From Bacteroidetes bacterium UBA4416 (lineage in GTDB: Bacteria; Bacteroidota; Bacteroidia; B-17B0; Aurantibacillaceae): 64,000 bases of DNA. The translations under genes were made by a program, and so were the position numbers. The notes under the pieces are model-generated. The model had not been told where the DNA came from. It saw nothing but the letters and a program-made list of their open reading frames with translations, and ran no database searches. The DNA is taken from assembly GCA_002390745.1 (NCBI GenBank), contig DGQK01000001.1, positions 129,701 to 193,700 of the forward strand, read 5' to 3'. Below, piece after piece: positions 51,471 to 59,387 of the stretch (its first letter is position 1; each line of letters begins with the position of its first letter).

Positions 51471-52461
51471 TCCGGTCATACTCATCAGCCGCACCGACAG
51501 CATCGGCGACGTGGTGTTGACGCTCCCCATGGCGGGCATCATCAAGCAGTTCATGCCTGAGAGCCGGATCGTTTTCCTGGGAAGGAACTACACGCAGGAG
51601 GTGATCGCCTTATCGGAGCATGTGGATGAATTTATCAGCTATGATGAGCTCTTAAAGCTGCCGGCTGAGGAGAAGGTGAATGCCTTCAAAAACATCCATG
51701 CTTCGCATATCATTCATGTGTTCCCGGTAAAAGAAATTGCGCAGCTGGCAAAGCAGGCCCGGATCCCAAAACGCATCGGCACCACCAACCGGCTCTGGCA
51801 TTGGTTTACCTGCAACATCAAGGTAAAGCTCTCCCGTAAAAATTCCGACCTGCATGAAGCCCAGTTGAACACCAAATTGTTGGAACCACTGGGTATCAAA
51901 CAGAACTTCAGCCTGGAAGAGCTGGCGGGGGCCTATGGCTTTACCAGGGTTCCGGCTCTTGAAAGCCAGTTCGAAGTGTTGCTCAGCCCAGGGAAAACAA
52001 AGGTGATCCTCCATCCCAAATCGAAGGGCAGCGCCCGCGAATGGGGGCTGGATAATTTCTCGAAGCTCATCTCAGCGCTCGACAAAACGCGTTACAGCAT
52101 CTACATCAGCGGCACTGCACAGGAGGGAGAACTCGTGAGGCCACTACTTGAAAAGCATCCGGAGGTTACAGACCTGACAGGCAAATTATCGCTGCGGCAA
52201 TTCATCGCTTTCATTTATCGCTGCGATGCCCTGGTAGCTGCGAGTACAGGCCCTTTACACATGGCAGCGGCCCTGGAAAAAAAAGCCGTTGGGCTGTTTG
52301 CGCCCATGCGGCCCATTCATCCGGGAAGGTGGAAACCGATCGGGAAGCAGGCCTCGTATTTGGTTCTTGATAAAGACTGCACCGATTGTAAGCAAACGAA
52401 AAACTGTCACTGCATCCGTGAGATTGCGGCACAAGATGTCATTAAACACTTAGAAAAATGA
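51460..52461 (+). CDS. Family 9 glycosyltransferase (heptosyltransferase-like)
   Basis: The 333-residue protein begins at TTG 51460, overlapping the GT2 gene by 11 bases, as no other start codon fits before ILISRTDSIGDVVLTLPMAG. This is the GT9 N-terminal motif (R-x-D-x-x-G-D-V). The C-terminal Rossmann domain has KVILHPKSKGSAREWGLDNF and DALVAASTGPLHMAAALEKK, the ADP-heptose binding segment. It adds heptose or a related sugar to the lipopolysaccharide core. Four cysteines near the C-terminus (CTDCKQTKNCHC) are unusual and could bind zinc. Confidence 0.88.
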   Translation: MHTDPVILISRTDSIGDVVLTLPMAGIIKQFMPESRIVFLGRNYTQEVIALSEHVDEFISYDELLKLPAEEKVNAFKNIHASHIIHVFPVKEIAQLAKQARIPKRIGTTNRLWHWFTCNIKVKLSRKNSDLHEAQLNTKLLEPLGIKQNFSLEELAGAYGFTRVPALESQFEVLLSPGKTKVILHPKSKGSAREWGLDNFSKLISALDKTRYSIYISGTAQEGELVRPLLEKHPEVTDLTGKLSLRQFIAFIYRCDALVAASTGPLHMAAALEKKAVGLFAPMRPIHPGRWKPIGKQASYLVLDKDCTDCKQTKNCHCIREIAAQDVIKHLEK

Positions 52462-53255
52462 AAGATCTGAAACAGCAAGTGATCTGGATCACGGGCGCCT
52501 CTTCGGGTATCGGGGAAGCGCTTGTATATGAAGGGGCAAAGCATGGTGCCCGGATCGTGCTTTCTGCCCGCCGGCTGGAAGAGCTGAACCGCGTGGCACG
52601 GCAATCGAAAGTTTCCGAAGAGGATTTTATGATCCTGCCTTTCGACCTTTCGGATACCACCTGCGCGAAAGCCTATGTAGAAACCATCCTTCGCAAATTC
52701 GGAAGGGTCGATGTGCTCATCAATAACGGCGGGCAAAGCCAGCGCGCGGAAGCCCTGGACACGGATGCGGATACGGAGCGGAAATTATTCGAGATCAATT
52801 ATTTTTCGGCGGTCAATTTATCAAAAGCAGTGCTACCAGTAATGCTGAAAAACGGCGGGGGAAAGATCGTGGTGATCAGCAGCATTGCCGGAAAATTCGG
52901 CTTTTATCTGCGTTCTACCTACTCTGCTGCCAAACATGCCCTGTACGGCTATTTTGAAAGCCTGCGCCTGGAAATGGAAAAAAAAGGCGTTTCCGTGTTG
53001 CTTGTTGCGCCGGGAAAAGTAAAAACCAATGTTTCGCTGAACGCAGAGGCGGGAGCAGGCAAGAGCCACAACAAAATGGACGAGAGCCATGAGAAGGCGA
53101 TGAGTGCGGAAGAGTGCGCACGGCAGATTATTGCGGCGATGCTGGATGACAAGGAAGAGGTGCTCATCGGGGGAAAAGAGCTGCTGGCTGTTAAGATCAA
53201 ACGATTTTTTCCTAAATTGTTCGGAAAGATCATCCGCAGGCAAAGCCCTTATTGA
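52458..53255 (+). CDS. Short-chain dehydrogenase/reductase
   Basis: The 265-residue protein overlaps the GT9 stop by four bases (ATGA). It has the classical SDR NAD(P) motif ITGASSGIGEALVYEGAKHG, then LINNGGQSQRAE, a catalytic S (VISSIAG), and Y-x-x-x-K in STYSAAKHALYGYFESL. It resembles the DHRS7-like group, which reduces carbonyls on sugars, lipids or steroids. Position behind two glycosyltransferases suggests a role in making or trimming a sugar or lipid. Substrate uncertain; catalytic residues are intact. Confidence 0.9.
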   Translation: MKDLKQQVIWITGASSGIGEALVYEGAKHGARIVLSARRLEELNRVARQSKVSEEDFMILPFDLSDTTCAKAYVETILRKFGRVDVLINNGGQSQRAEALDTDADTERKLFEINYFSAVNLSKAVLPVMLKNGGGKIVVISSIAGKFGFYLRSTYSAAKHALYGYFESLRLEMEKKGVSVLLVAPGKVKTNVSLNAEAGAGKSHNKMDESHEKAMSAEECARQIIAAMLDDKEEVLIGGKELLAVKIKRFFPKLFGKIIRRQSPY

Positions 53256-53268
53256 TCGGACTGTAGGG

Positions 53269-53688
53269 TCATATCCTGGTTTTCAAAAACTGCAGGTATT
53301 TGGGATCATCCTCTTCAAAGATGTCCTCTCCTTCGAGAGCGTAGGCTCTCATCAGCTCATCGGCTGCACGGGTCGTATTTCCGGCTTCAAACTGGCACTG
53401 GCCAAGCCTCAGGTGAATAAAGGGATTGCCGATAGCGCCGGGACAATGCATGGCTGAGGATAGATTATCGATACCCGCCTGGTAATCCTTTCCGAGAAAA
53501 TTGGCATCGCCAATGGCAACGAGGATCCAGGTGGTGGCTTCCCAGGATGTTTTGGGCTCAGGCACCAGGTCGAATGCCCGCCAGTATTCCTTCAGGGCCG
53601 CAGGATAATTTCCGGCTTCTGCTTGCTCGTCGCCCAGGCGGCAAAGGCCCTGAATTTCGGCATATAGCGCGTCGTTTAATTCACTCAT
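53269..53688 (-). CDS. Small TPR-repeat protein
   Basis: The 139-residue protein consists of three TPR-like helix pairs (GDEQAEAGNYPAALKEYWRA; WILVAIGDANFLGKDYQAGI; IHLRLGQCQFEAGNTTRAAD, then ELMRAYALEG). There is no signal peptide. The acidic EGEDIFEEDDPKYLQFLK tail is typical of a small family of TPR proteins often found near polymorphic-toxin immunity genes, but no toxin gene lies here. It converges on the SDR gene with 13 bases between stops. It has its own TATCTTTG element at 53713-53720. Confidence 0.8.
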   Translation of the reverse strand: MSELNDALYAEIQGLCRLGDEQAEAGNYPAALKEYWRAFDLVPEPKTSWEATTWILVAIGDANFLGKDYQAGIDNLSSAMHCPGAIGNPFIHLRLGQCQFEAGNTTRAADELMRAYALEGEDIFEEDDPKYLQFLKTRI

Positions 53689-53712
53689 CTCTCAAGGGTT
53701 GAGGGTTCATAA

Positions 53713-53720
53713 CAAAGATA
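53713..53720 (-). promoter_or_regulatory. Putative -7 element (TATCTTTG) for the TPR gene
   Basis: The minus strand reads TATCTTTG, a full match, 24 bases before the ATG at 53688. A TTTAG 17 bases upstream is a weak -33 substitute. Confidence 0.5.
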
Positions 53721-53903
53721 AAATTTTATGCGACACTAAAACGTTCCCGTTGTTTAGCATAACTCCGAAGTACCGCGTTTATTGCCAGTGCCAGCGATTT
53801 CTTTTTCAGGCTTTCTTATAGTTGAGATTTACTGTTCACGAAGATATAGCATGCGTGAGGGTGCCTGTTATTATAACAAAGCGTACTTATGATAAAAATA
53901 ATT

Positions 53904-53911
53904 TACTTTTA
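53904..53911 (+). promoter_or_regulatory. Putative -7 element (TACTTTTA) for the ECF sigma gene
   Basis: TACTTTTA lies 43 bases before the ATG at 53955. The 266-base gap 53689-53954 is AT-rich and otherwise shows nothing distinct. Confidence 0.35.
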
Positions 53912-53954
53912 TAGGTGATATTCCTGCCATTTCCGGCACATCCTGTTAAATACC

Positions 53955-54488
53955 ATGCTAACGATAGAACCGATCATCCGACAAACGCAGCAAGAGCTTT
54001 TCATCCGGCTCTACCAGTCCGCCTTTCCGGGCGCCGCCTCTTTTATCAGCAAAATGGGTGGTAATCTTGATGAAGCGAAAGACATTTTCCAGGATGCCCT
54101 GCTCATCTATTATGAAAAAACACGGGAGCAGGAATTTGCGCCAGGGCTTAGTGAAAGCGCTTACCTGGTAGGAATTTGCAAGCATCTGTGGTATAAAAAA
54201 CACCGCGATCAGAAAGCCGGTATTCCACTCGATGAGAACCTGGACCTCAGCGAAGAAGAAGAGCCGGAGGTTTCGGGCAGATTGCTGCACCTGGTGGAAC
54301 GCTCCGGCAAGAAATGCCTTGACTTACTGAAAGCCTTTTATTATGACAAGCTGAACATGAAAGAGCTCTCGCAGCGTTTCGGCTTTTCCGGCGAACGCTC
54401 GGCCACCGTGCAAAAACACAAATGCCTGGAAAAAGTAAGAAACGAAATACAGCAACGCTCCTTAAACCAATCCGATTTTTATGAATGA
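53955..54488 (+). CDS. ECF-type RNA polymerase sigma factor
   Basis: The 177-residue protein has sigma region 2 (about 18-90; LYQSAFPGAASFISKMGGNL, then DEAKDIFQDALLIYYEK) and region 4 (about 118-170; LLKAFYYDKLNMKELSQRFG, then a helix-turn-helix ending KHKCLEKVRNEI). Region 3 is missing, as expected for ECF. The gene overlaps an 84-residue protein gene by eight bases; a ClpP gene follows. The upstream gap has a weak promoter element. It redirects RNA polymerase to stress or envelope promoters; the target set is not known. Confidence 0.92.
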   Translation: MLTIEPIIRQTQQELFIRLYQSAFPGAASFISKMGGNLDEAKDIFQDALLIYYEKTREQEFAPGLSESAYLVGICKHLWYKKHRDQKAGIPLDENLDLSEEEEPEVSGRLLHLVERSGKKCLDLLKAFYYDKLNMKELSQRFGFSGERSATVQKHKCLEKVRNEIQQRSLNQSDFYE

Positions 54489-54735
54489 GGTACAACATAT
54501 CGAACACTACCTGAACCGTGCCTTAACGCCCGAAGAGCATATCCTCATGGAAGCACGGCTCCTGATCGATCCGGCGCTCCGCGACAAGGTGCTGTGGCAA
54601 CAGCGCAGCCATGAACTGATCAGGGCCTACAGCCGCAGGCAAATCAGGCTTGAGATTGAAAAAGCGCATGAGCGCCTCTTCAGCGAGAGCAGGTTCAGCG
54701 CTTTCAGACAACAGATTAAAAACATATTCCGATAA
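54481..54735 (+). CDS. Small protein co-translated with the ECF sigma factor (possible mini anti-sigma)
   Basis: The 84-residue protein overlaps the sigma gene by eight bases and precedes ClpP by five. The first half (EHYLNRALTPEEHILMEARL, then LIDPALRDKVLWQQ) resembles the sigma-binding helix region of Bacteroidota anti-sigma factors. The zinc motif and transmembrane anchor of a full anti-sigma are absent; the second half is a basic helix (SRRQIRLEIEKAHERLF). A soluble mini anti-sigma that ClpP could degrade is possible but unproven. No related named family is recognised. Confidence 0.75.
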   Translation: MNEVQHIEHYLNRALTPEEHILMEARLLIDPALRDKVLWQQRSHELIRAYSRRQIRLEIEKAHERLFSESRFSAFRQQIKNIFR

Positions 54736-54740
54736 CGCCT

Positions 54741-55319
54741 ATGAGCACCTTACATTTAAAAGACCTGATCGACGAAAAGATCCTGAACGACCGTAAAATA
54801 TTTTTATGGGGGCAGGTTGATGATGCTTCCGCAAAGCATGTCGTAGACCGCTTGCTTTACCTCGAACTGCAACAACCCGGCAAGGAAATCCAGTTGATCA
54901 TTAACAGCCCCGGCGGCTATGTTACTTCCGGCTTCTCCATCTATGACACCATGAAAAGCATCAGCAGCCCGGTATCTACGATTTGTAGCGGCTTTGCAGC
55001 CAGCATGGCATCGATTCTCTTATCAGCCGGTGAGAAAGGCAGGCGCTTTGTTTTGAAGCATGGGCGCGTGATGATCCACCAGCCCAGCGGCGGAAGCGGC
55101 GGCAATGCTTCCGACATCGAGATCCAGGCCACCGAACTTATTAAGACTAAGGATCTCAGCGCCAAGCTATTGGCGGAGAATTGCAAGCAGCCGGTAGAAA
55201 AGATCCTGAAAGATTTTAACCGCGATTATTTTATGAATGCCGAAGAGTCCGTAGCCTATGGTGTTGCCGATGCAGTGCTGGAGGAATTTGTGAGCGTGAG
55301 CAAGAAGCCGGGATTTTAA
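54741..55319 (+). CDS. ClpP-family serine protease
   Basis: The 192-residue protein is a full ClpP protomer: IINSPGGYVTSGFSIYDTMK, catalytic S88 (GFAASMASILLSAG), H113 (RVMIHQPSGG) and D162 (FNRDYFMNAEESVAYGVAD). It would form a tetradecamer driven by ClpX or ClpA. The position behind an ECF sigma and a small protein gene is unusual, as housekeeping clpP is normally near tig or clpX, which are not here. It may be a second, dedicated ClpP. The catalytic triad is intact, and length is standard. Confidence 0.9.
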   Translation: MSTLHLKDLIDEKILNDRKIFLWGQVDDASAKHVVDRLLYLELQQPGKEIQLIINSPGGYVTSGFSIYDTMKSISSPVSTICSGFAASMASILLSAGEKGRRFVLKHGRVMIHQPSGGSGGNASDIEIQATELIKTKDLSAKLLAENCKQPVEKILKDFNRDYFMNAEESVAYGVADAVLEEFVSVSKKPGF

Positions 55320-55324
55320 GAAAA

Positions 55325-55891
55325 TCAGTCGGAGAGGAATTGCCGGTAAGCCTCAATCTTCTCCTCCAGCCGCTTTGCCAGGTAAGCATTTCCTTCTTTC
55401 AATTCGCTCAGGATCAGCTTAGCTTCTTCGATGTAAGCCAGCTTTTTATCATTGTTCCAGTAATACGGCGGGGCGTAGAGGTTGCAGATCCTATCGGCGA
55501 GCTTCACCGCCCATACTTCCCTGGGCTGTGCTTTGATGCGCTTCAGACTGTCGGTCATTTTCGCCTGCTTTCCTTCGAGCGCATCATTTTTGGTGAGTGC
55601 CATCACGCCATCGGCAATCTCAACACCAAACAGCTCTTTTACCTGTTCATAGCTAAACGGTGTGTCCTCGATGCTGTCGTGCAGCAAGGCGCAGGAAACA
55701 GCAAGCCTGGCATTCATTCCCGGCGTATGCTCAATGGCTTTCAGGATCTCGAAGGTCACGCTCCCGATGTGATTGATGTATTCTATTTGTTCGCCTTTCT
55801 TCGGACCACCGTATTTTTGTCCGTCGTGTAGTCTGGAAACCAGCTGCCAGGTATTTTGCAATTCGTCTATTGACCAGTTCATTTCATTCAA
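55325..55891 (-). CDS. HD-domain hydrolase of the SpoT/MESH1-like type
   Basis: The 188-residue protein has an HD fold: the early YINHIGSVTFEI histidine (about 41), the central CALLHDSIEDTPFSYEQVKE motif (H-D at 71-72, E-D at 75-76) and VWAVKLADRICNL aspartate. This matches the (p)ppGpp hydrolase domain of SpoT and small MESH1-like enzymes. No synthetase or TGS/ACT domain is present. It may break down ppGpp or a related nucleotide. It converges on clpP with only five bases between stops. Confidence 0.85.
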   Translation of the reverse strand: MNEMNWSIDELQNTWQLVSRLHDGQKYGGPKKGEQIEYINHIGSVTFEILKAIEHTPGMNARLAVSCALLHDSIEDTPFSYEQVKELFGVEIADGVMALTKNDALEGKQAKMTDSLKRIKAQPREVWAVKLADRICNLYAPPYYWNNDKKLAYIEEAKLILSELKEGNAYLAKRLEEKIEAYRQFLSD

Positions 55892-55897
55892 ATTTTG

Positions 55898-56035
55898 TTA
55901 TTGTGGTTTTATTCTCAATTTATCAGACCACTCACCGGCATTCCAGTAAGGCGGATCGCCGCCGACTTTAAATTCCGGAAAATGGAGCGGTTGCATTTTC
56001 AAGTCAATGTTCGGAACTCCACGGCCGCCTCCCAT
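55898..56035 (-). pseudogene. Possible C-terminal remnant or tiny gene
   Basis: A 45-codon frame (ATG 56035 to TAA 55898) encodes MGGGRGVPNIDLKMQPLHFP, EFKVGGDPPYWNAGEWSDKL and RIKPQ, with a protein-like composition (many aromatic residues and turns, GGDPPYW). The same frame extends upstream without a start to about 56095 (CLRRFCDWVRGAGGY). It could be the last part of a deleted gene or a short real gene. It starts six bases from the HD gene start. No family recognised; composition argument only. Confidence 0.35.
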
Positions 56036-56131
56036 ATACCCGCCCGCTCCCCGTACCCAATCGCAAAAGCGCCTGAGGCAAGGTTCCCCTCAAATAAGCG
56101 GTGGGATCGCGTTTCCCATTGATGTCCGCAT

Positions 56132-56413
56132 TTAGTCCATCAGTTGATACGTCGTTCTTGCCAGCTCCAGGTCATTGCGCTCTTGATCCGGGTATTCCTT
56201 CAGCCGTTTCAGGATCCCCTGTTCCAGCCATTCGTCCAGGTCGTCCTGATTCAAATCTCCGGTAGAAATGGGAACGCTCTTTCCGTTTATCTCGAAGAAC
56301 CAGGGATGCCAGAGAATTCCCCAATACTCCACGACAACATCGAATTCAAACGTATTAAGATGCTCACAGTGCCACCTCAACTCTTTCAAAACGATCGCAG
56401 CGCTTTCTCTCAT
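56132..56413 (-). CDS. Small protein of unknown function
   Basis: The 93-residue protein is acidic and aromatic-rich (KELRWHCEHLNTFEFDVVVE, then YWGILWHPWFFEINGKSVPI and LNQDDLDEWLEQGILKRLKE). There is no signal peptide or membrane helix. It does not match a domain I know. It lies between a lipoprotein gene (16 bases) and the unclear remnant at 55898-56035. Coding character is good, and the length is stable between clear stops. Function unknown. Confidence 0.6.
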   Translation of the reverse strand: MRESAAIVLKELRWHCEHLNTFEFDVVVEYWGILWHPWFFEINGKSVPISTGDLNQDDLDEWLEQGILKRLKEYPDQERNDLELARTTYQLMD

Positions 56414-56428
56414 CTTTAGGTATCCGGA

Positions 56429-56944
56429 TCAATCTTCCAGGTGATACACGCTTTTCACAACCGCGTAGGTTCTCACATCCACGCCTGTTTTGACCATGGC
56501 CGGTGGAATGATCACCAGCTTGATGGATTTATCAATTGTAGGCCTGGCAAGCGTAGTGGTACCATTATAGTATTTGAAGGTGACCTTAGGCGTGGCAATA
56601 AAAAACAAGGTGGAGAAGCTGGTAATGCTTCCATCGATCTGGTTTTGATACGGCATGACTTCGGAACCATTCCCTGAAATGACATAAGCCATCACGGCTG
56701 CATTGTAATAATCGCCGGTCACAGGATAATCAAAAGCCCATTGCTTGTAAGTAGCATCCCATACCCAATCGGAAGGCCTGATCAAAACGGAATAGTTCTT
56801 AATGTTAGCGGAACCGTTGGCCCCCGCAGCGCCCGGATCACCTTTGGGTCCGGCCGGACCGGGGTCTTTTTTGCAGGAGGTAAGCGTCATTGCTGCTATA
56901 GCAAGGGCAACAGAAAAAGTCAGGAATGTTGTTTTGAATTTCAT
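56429..56944 (-). CDS. Lipoprotein with short collagen-like repeat
   Basis: The 171-residue protein has a lipoprotein signal (SVALAIAAMTLTSC, Cys24), then six Gly-X-Y triplets (DPGPAGPKGDPGAAGANG, about 27-44) and a beta-rich C-terminal domain (about 48-168; VLIRPSDWVWDATYKQWAFD, ATPKVTFKYYNG, KSIKLVIIPPAMVKTG). The triplets resemble collagen but are too few for a long triple helix. Similar short collagen-like lipoproteins occur in Bacteroidota and are surface-exposed. Function unknown. Confidence 0.85.
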   Translation of the reverse strand: MKFKTTFLTFSVALAIAAMTLTSCKKDPGPAGPKGDPGAAGANGSANIKNYSVLIRPSDWVWDATYKQWAFDYPVTGDYYNAAVMAYVISGNGSEVMPYQNQIDGSITSFSTLFFIATPKVTFKYYNGTTTLARPTIDKSIKLVIIPPAMVKTGVDVRTYAVVKSVYHLED

Positions 56945-57019
56945 CGTTTTTTAAAAGGACATTTTTTCTAAAAATAACGATTTTCAGGAAAAGGCCCTTG
57001 ACAAGCTATAAACAAGATC

Positions 57020-57391
57020 CTAATGTTTGATATTCAGTACGGAAATGCCTCTTCTGAATTTCCACACTTTCTTTGTGCAGGGTACAGCAATGTTTGTATC
57101 CGGACTGATTATTTTCACACCGCAGAAGCCAGGATATTCCCGGTAAATCCTTCGGCTGGCGCCAATAGGCCCTGTGATCTGCGGCATAGTGCCGCCAATA
57201 TAAACTCCGCTATGTGGTGCTATTTGGAGCGTGGTATCTACTCCCCTACCGAAAGCACCGTTTGCCATGTATCCCGGAACAAAAACCGTTACAGGCCCTG
57301 CGCTTTTATTTTTGACGTAATACGACAGACTGACAAACGCATCGCAGCTGCTGAACACGAAAGCAAGGGATAAAAAAAGAATCAGTTTCAT
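57020..57391 (-). CDS. Small lipoprotein of unknown function
   Basis: The 123-residue protein has a lipoprotein signal (MKLILFLSLAFVFSSC, Cys16). The mature part contains SLSYYVKNKSAGPVTVFVPG, APHSGVYIGGTMPQITGP and a pair of further cysteines (C96 region FCGVKI and C110 region PCTKK) that may form a disulfide. No domain recognised. It lies 75 bases before the collagen-like lipoprotein gene on the same strand. Nothing further is seen in the 124 bases before it (57392-57515). Confidence 0.7.
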   Translation of the reverse strand: MKLILFLSLAFVFSSCDAFVSLSYYVKNKSAGPVTVFVPGYMANGAFGRGVDTTLQIAPHSGVYIGGTMPQITGPIGASRRIYREYPGFCGVKIISPDTNIAVPCTKKVWKFRRGISVLNIKH

Positions 57392-57515
57392 AAGGTTAAG
57401 TCTTACTAAGATAAAATAAAAAAAAACGATAAGGGCAAGTTTACAGATTGGAACGCCCTCCGCGTTGGCAGGATAGCCCGGAGGAGCACTACCGGTTCAT
57501 CGTTGTGTATTGCCC

Positions 57516-58274
57516 TCAGGCAAGCGTTTCTGCAAAGCTGTACCCTCTTTCTTTGATAGCAGGAATTAGTTTTTCCAGCAGCTCCGGCATATAGTCAAGC
57601 CGGTCGTGCAGGAGGATGATTGCGCCCGGCTTCAGCCGGGAAAGCACACGTTGTTGTATTTTCTCAGTGTCTTTGATGCTCGTATCGTAGCTGCGGATGT
57701 TCCAGCCGATGGATTGTAAGCCATTTTGCCTGATGGCTTTGGCCATGTTGGGATTGGTAACACCATAAGGCGGGCGAAAGATTTTTGTTCCCGGTTGATA
57801 CTGTTCTATCAAGTTCTGGCAGGCCTCCAGATCTGCCGTAATTTTTTTTGCCGGCCACAGGTCGATCTTTGCATCATGCGAAAAGCTGTGGTTCCCGATC
57901 GTATGTCCTTCGGCCATCAGCTGCTGCATAATTGCCTCCCGGCCTTCGATGTTCTTCCCGATGATAAAAAAAACGGCTTTCACATCGTATTTTTTCAGAA
58001 CCTCCAGAACCCGCGTGGTATTGGGGTGCGGGCCATCATCGAAGGTGAGTAATACTTTTTTCTCGTTAGTGCCGAGGGAATTCAGGGACTGAACATGAAA
58101 GTTCATCCCGATAAAATAAGCGCCCAGGAACTGCACCAGGATGAAGAGATGAACCCAGATCACTAAATACCAATAGCTTAAGCCTTCAGAATAACGGAGC
58201 CAGAAAAAGGCGGTCAGTCCAAGAAGGAAGAAAAGTGTGGTTGAGCGAAAGGTTATGAACGGATAACGTTTCAT
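57516..58274 (-). CDS. Polysaccharide deacetylase (NodB) family membrane protein
   Basis: The 252-residue protein has two N-terminal membrane helices (about 10-28 and 34-56) and a NodB deacetylase domain (about 72-245): LLTFDDGPHPNTTRVLEVLK with catalytic D79 and metal D80, H129 and H133 in GNHSFSHD, and RPPYG. It removes N- or O-acetyl groups from polysaccharides or other envelope substrates. It is the last gene in the ketosynthase cluster direction, 51 bases behind the Cys-less ketosynthase. Deacetylases of this type also occur in flexirubin-type loci. Catalytic residues are intact. Confidence 0.88.
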   Translation of the reverse strand: MKRYPFITFRSTTLFFLLGLTAFFWLRYSEGLSYWYLVIWVHLFILVQFLGAYFIGMNFHVQSLNSLGTNEKKVLLTFDDGPHPNTTRVLEVLKKYDVKAVFFIIGKNIEGREAIMQQLMAEGHTIGNHSFSHDAKIDLWPAKKITADLEACQNLIEQYQPGTKIFRPPYGVTNPNMAKAIRQNGLQSIGWNIRSYDTSIKDTEKIQQRVLSRLKPGAIILLHDRLDYMPELLEKLIPAIKERGYSFAETLA

Positions 58275-58325
58275 GTGTGTGTGTTTATCCTCCCCCTGCC
58301 CCCTCCGGAGGGGGAAACGTACTCA

Positions 58326-59387
58326 TCAGCATTTGCTGACTAATGTAAACGAATAATTAATTCCTAAGTATTGATTGATAATCAGTACATGCCTGATCTG
58401 TGAAGGCTTTCTATCAGAGATAGCAAGCACTTCCGGCAGTTCCTGTTTCTCTATCAGCTTCGTAGCAGTCCACAAAGCAAAAGCCGAGGCAGTATGGTAT
58501 TCCCCCGACAGGTGTTTGAAATGCGCGGCTACCGTTTCTTTTTCAATTTCAGGCAAGAGCTCTTTCAGATGCACATCGAAATTGACATCGGAGCTAAAGC
58601 CCATGAGGCACACATCGATCTGCGCCAGGCTAAGCCCGTGTGAATCCAGGAAGGCAGACAGCTTTTTAAGGATCACATCGCTGCTCTTTGGCTTATAGAG
58701 GGTCTGAACGCCTTCTATCGTCGCCATGCTTCTTTCCGTTTTATGTTTGCCCAGCACAAAGAAGGCAGCGCCTTCGCTCATCTGTATGCCCGGAGTCGTC
58801 GATTTCCAGAAAGGTATCGCCGGATCATAGGTTTTAAATTTATGTGCCCGGCGGTTGAGCTCCACAAAATTAGGCGTATGTTCTTCAATGCCACCCACCA
58901 ACACACTCTCCTTGCCTTCGGAAAAAAGCATGAGCGCATCCTGCAAGGTGCTCTCAAACGAAAAGCCGCGGTGCACATAGGTGAAATTATAATCGTGGCA
59001 CTTCATGATGAGCGCAATCTGTGAGCCAACCGTGTTATGCGTGGATTGAATGAAAGACGTGGGAGTGAGGAACTGCTCGTTGTTATTGAGCATGGCCAGC
59101 AAAAAGCGTTCGCTGTCCTCGAAGCAGCCCAGGCCTGTACCGGTAATAATGGCATCCACCTTCGTGGCACCGGCCTGCTGCAAAGCAAGGTTGGCGCCGG
59201 CTACACCCATTTTGATGGCCCGGCCCATGCGCCGCAGCAGATTAGGCGCGATAAATTCCTTGTAGGAAGGCTCCTTTGCATTGTAATAATCGCCCGATGG
59301 CGGCGTCACCGGGTCAAAGAACCACTGGCTATTGATGCTGTCCTGCGGGGAAATGCAGCCCGTACCGTTTATGTATGCTTTGGCCAC
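58326..59387 (-). CDS. Cys-less beta-ketoacyl synthase-like protein (chain-length-factor type)
   Basis: The 353-residue protein starts at GTG 59387, sharing one base with the stop of the preceding ketosynthase. It keeps the thiolase fold, but where the nucleophile cysteine should be it has VHRGFSFESTLQDALML (about 138-154), with no Cys. The late GEYHTASAFALWTA (about 294-307) takes the place of the usual KxxxGHTxGAAG. This is the pattern of a chain-length factor or KSbeta partner that pairs with an active ketosynthase. The start GTG and tight overlap imply co-translation. Confidence 0.85.
   Translation of the reverse strand: MAKAYINGTGCISPQDSINSQWFFDPVTPPSGDYYNAKEPSYKEFIAPNLLRRMGRAIKMGVAGANLALQQAGATKVDAIITGTGLGCFEDSERFLLAMLNNNEQFLTPTSFIQSTHNTVGSQIALIMKCHDYNFTYVHRGFSFESTLQDALMLFSEGKESVLVGGIEEHTPNFVELNRRAHKFKTYDPAIPFWKSTTPGIQMSEGAAFFVLGKHKTERSMATIEGVQTLYKPKSSDVILKKLSAFLDSHGLSLAQIDVCLMGFSSDVNFDVHLKELLPEIEKETVAAHFKHLSGEYHTASAFALWTATKLIEKQELPEVLAISDRKPSQIRHVLIINQYLGINYSFTLVSKC

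Noticed and set aside
53269..53688. Toxin-immunity locus
   Set aside because: Only a small TPR protein is present; no toxin gene, repeat array or transfer signs are found.
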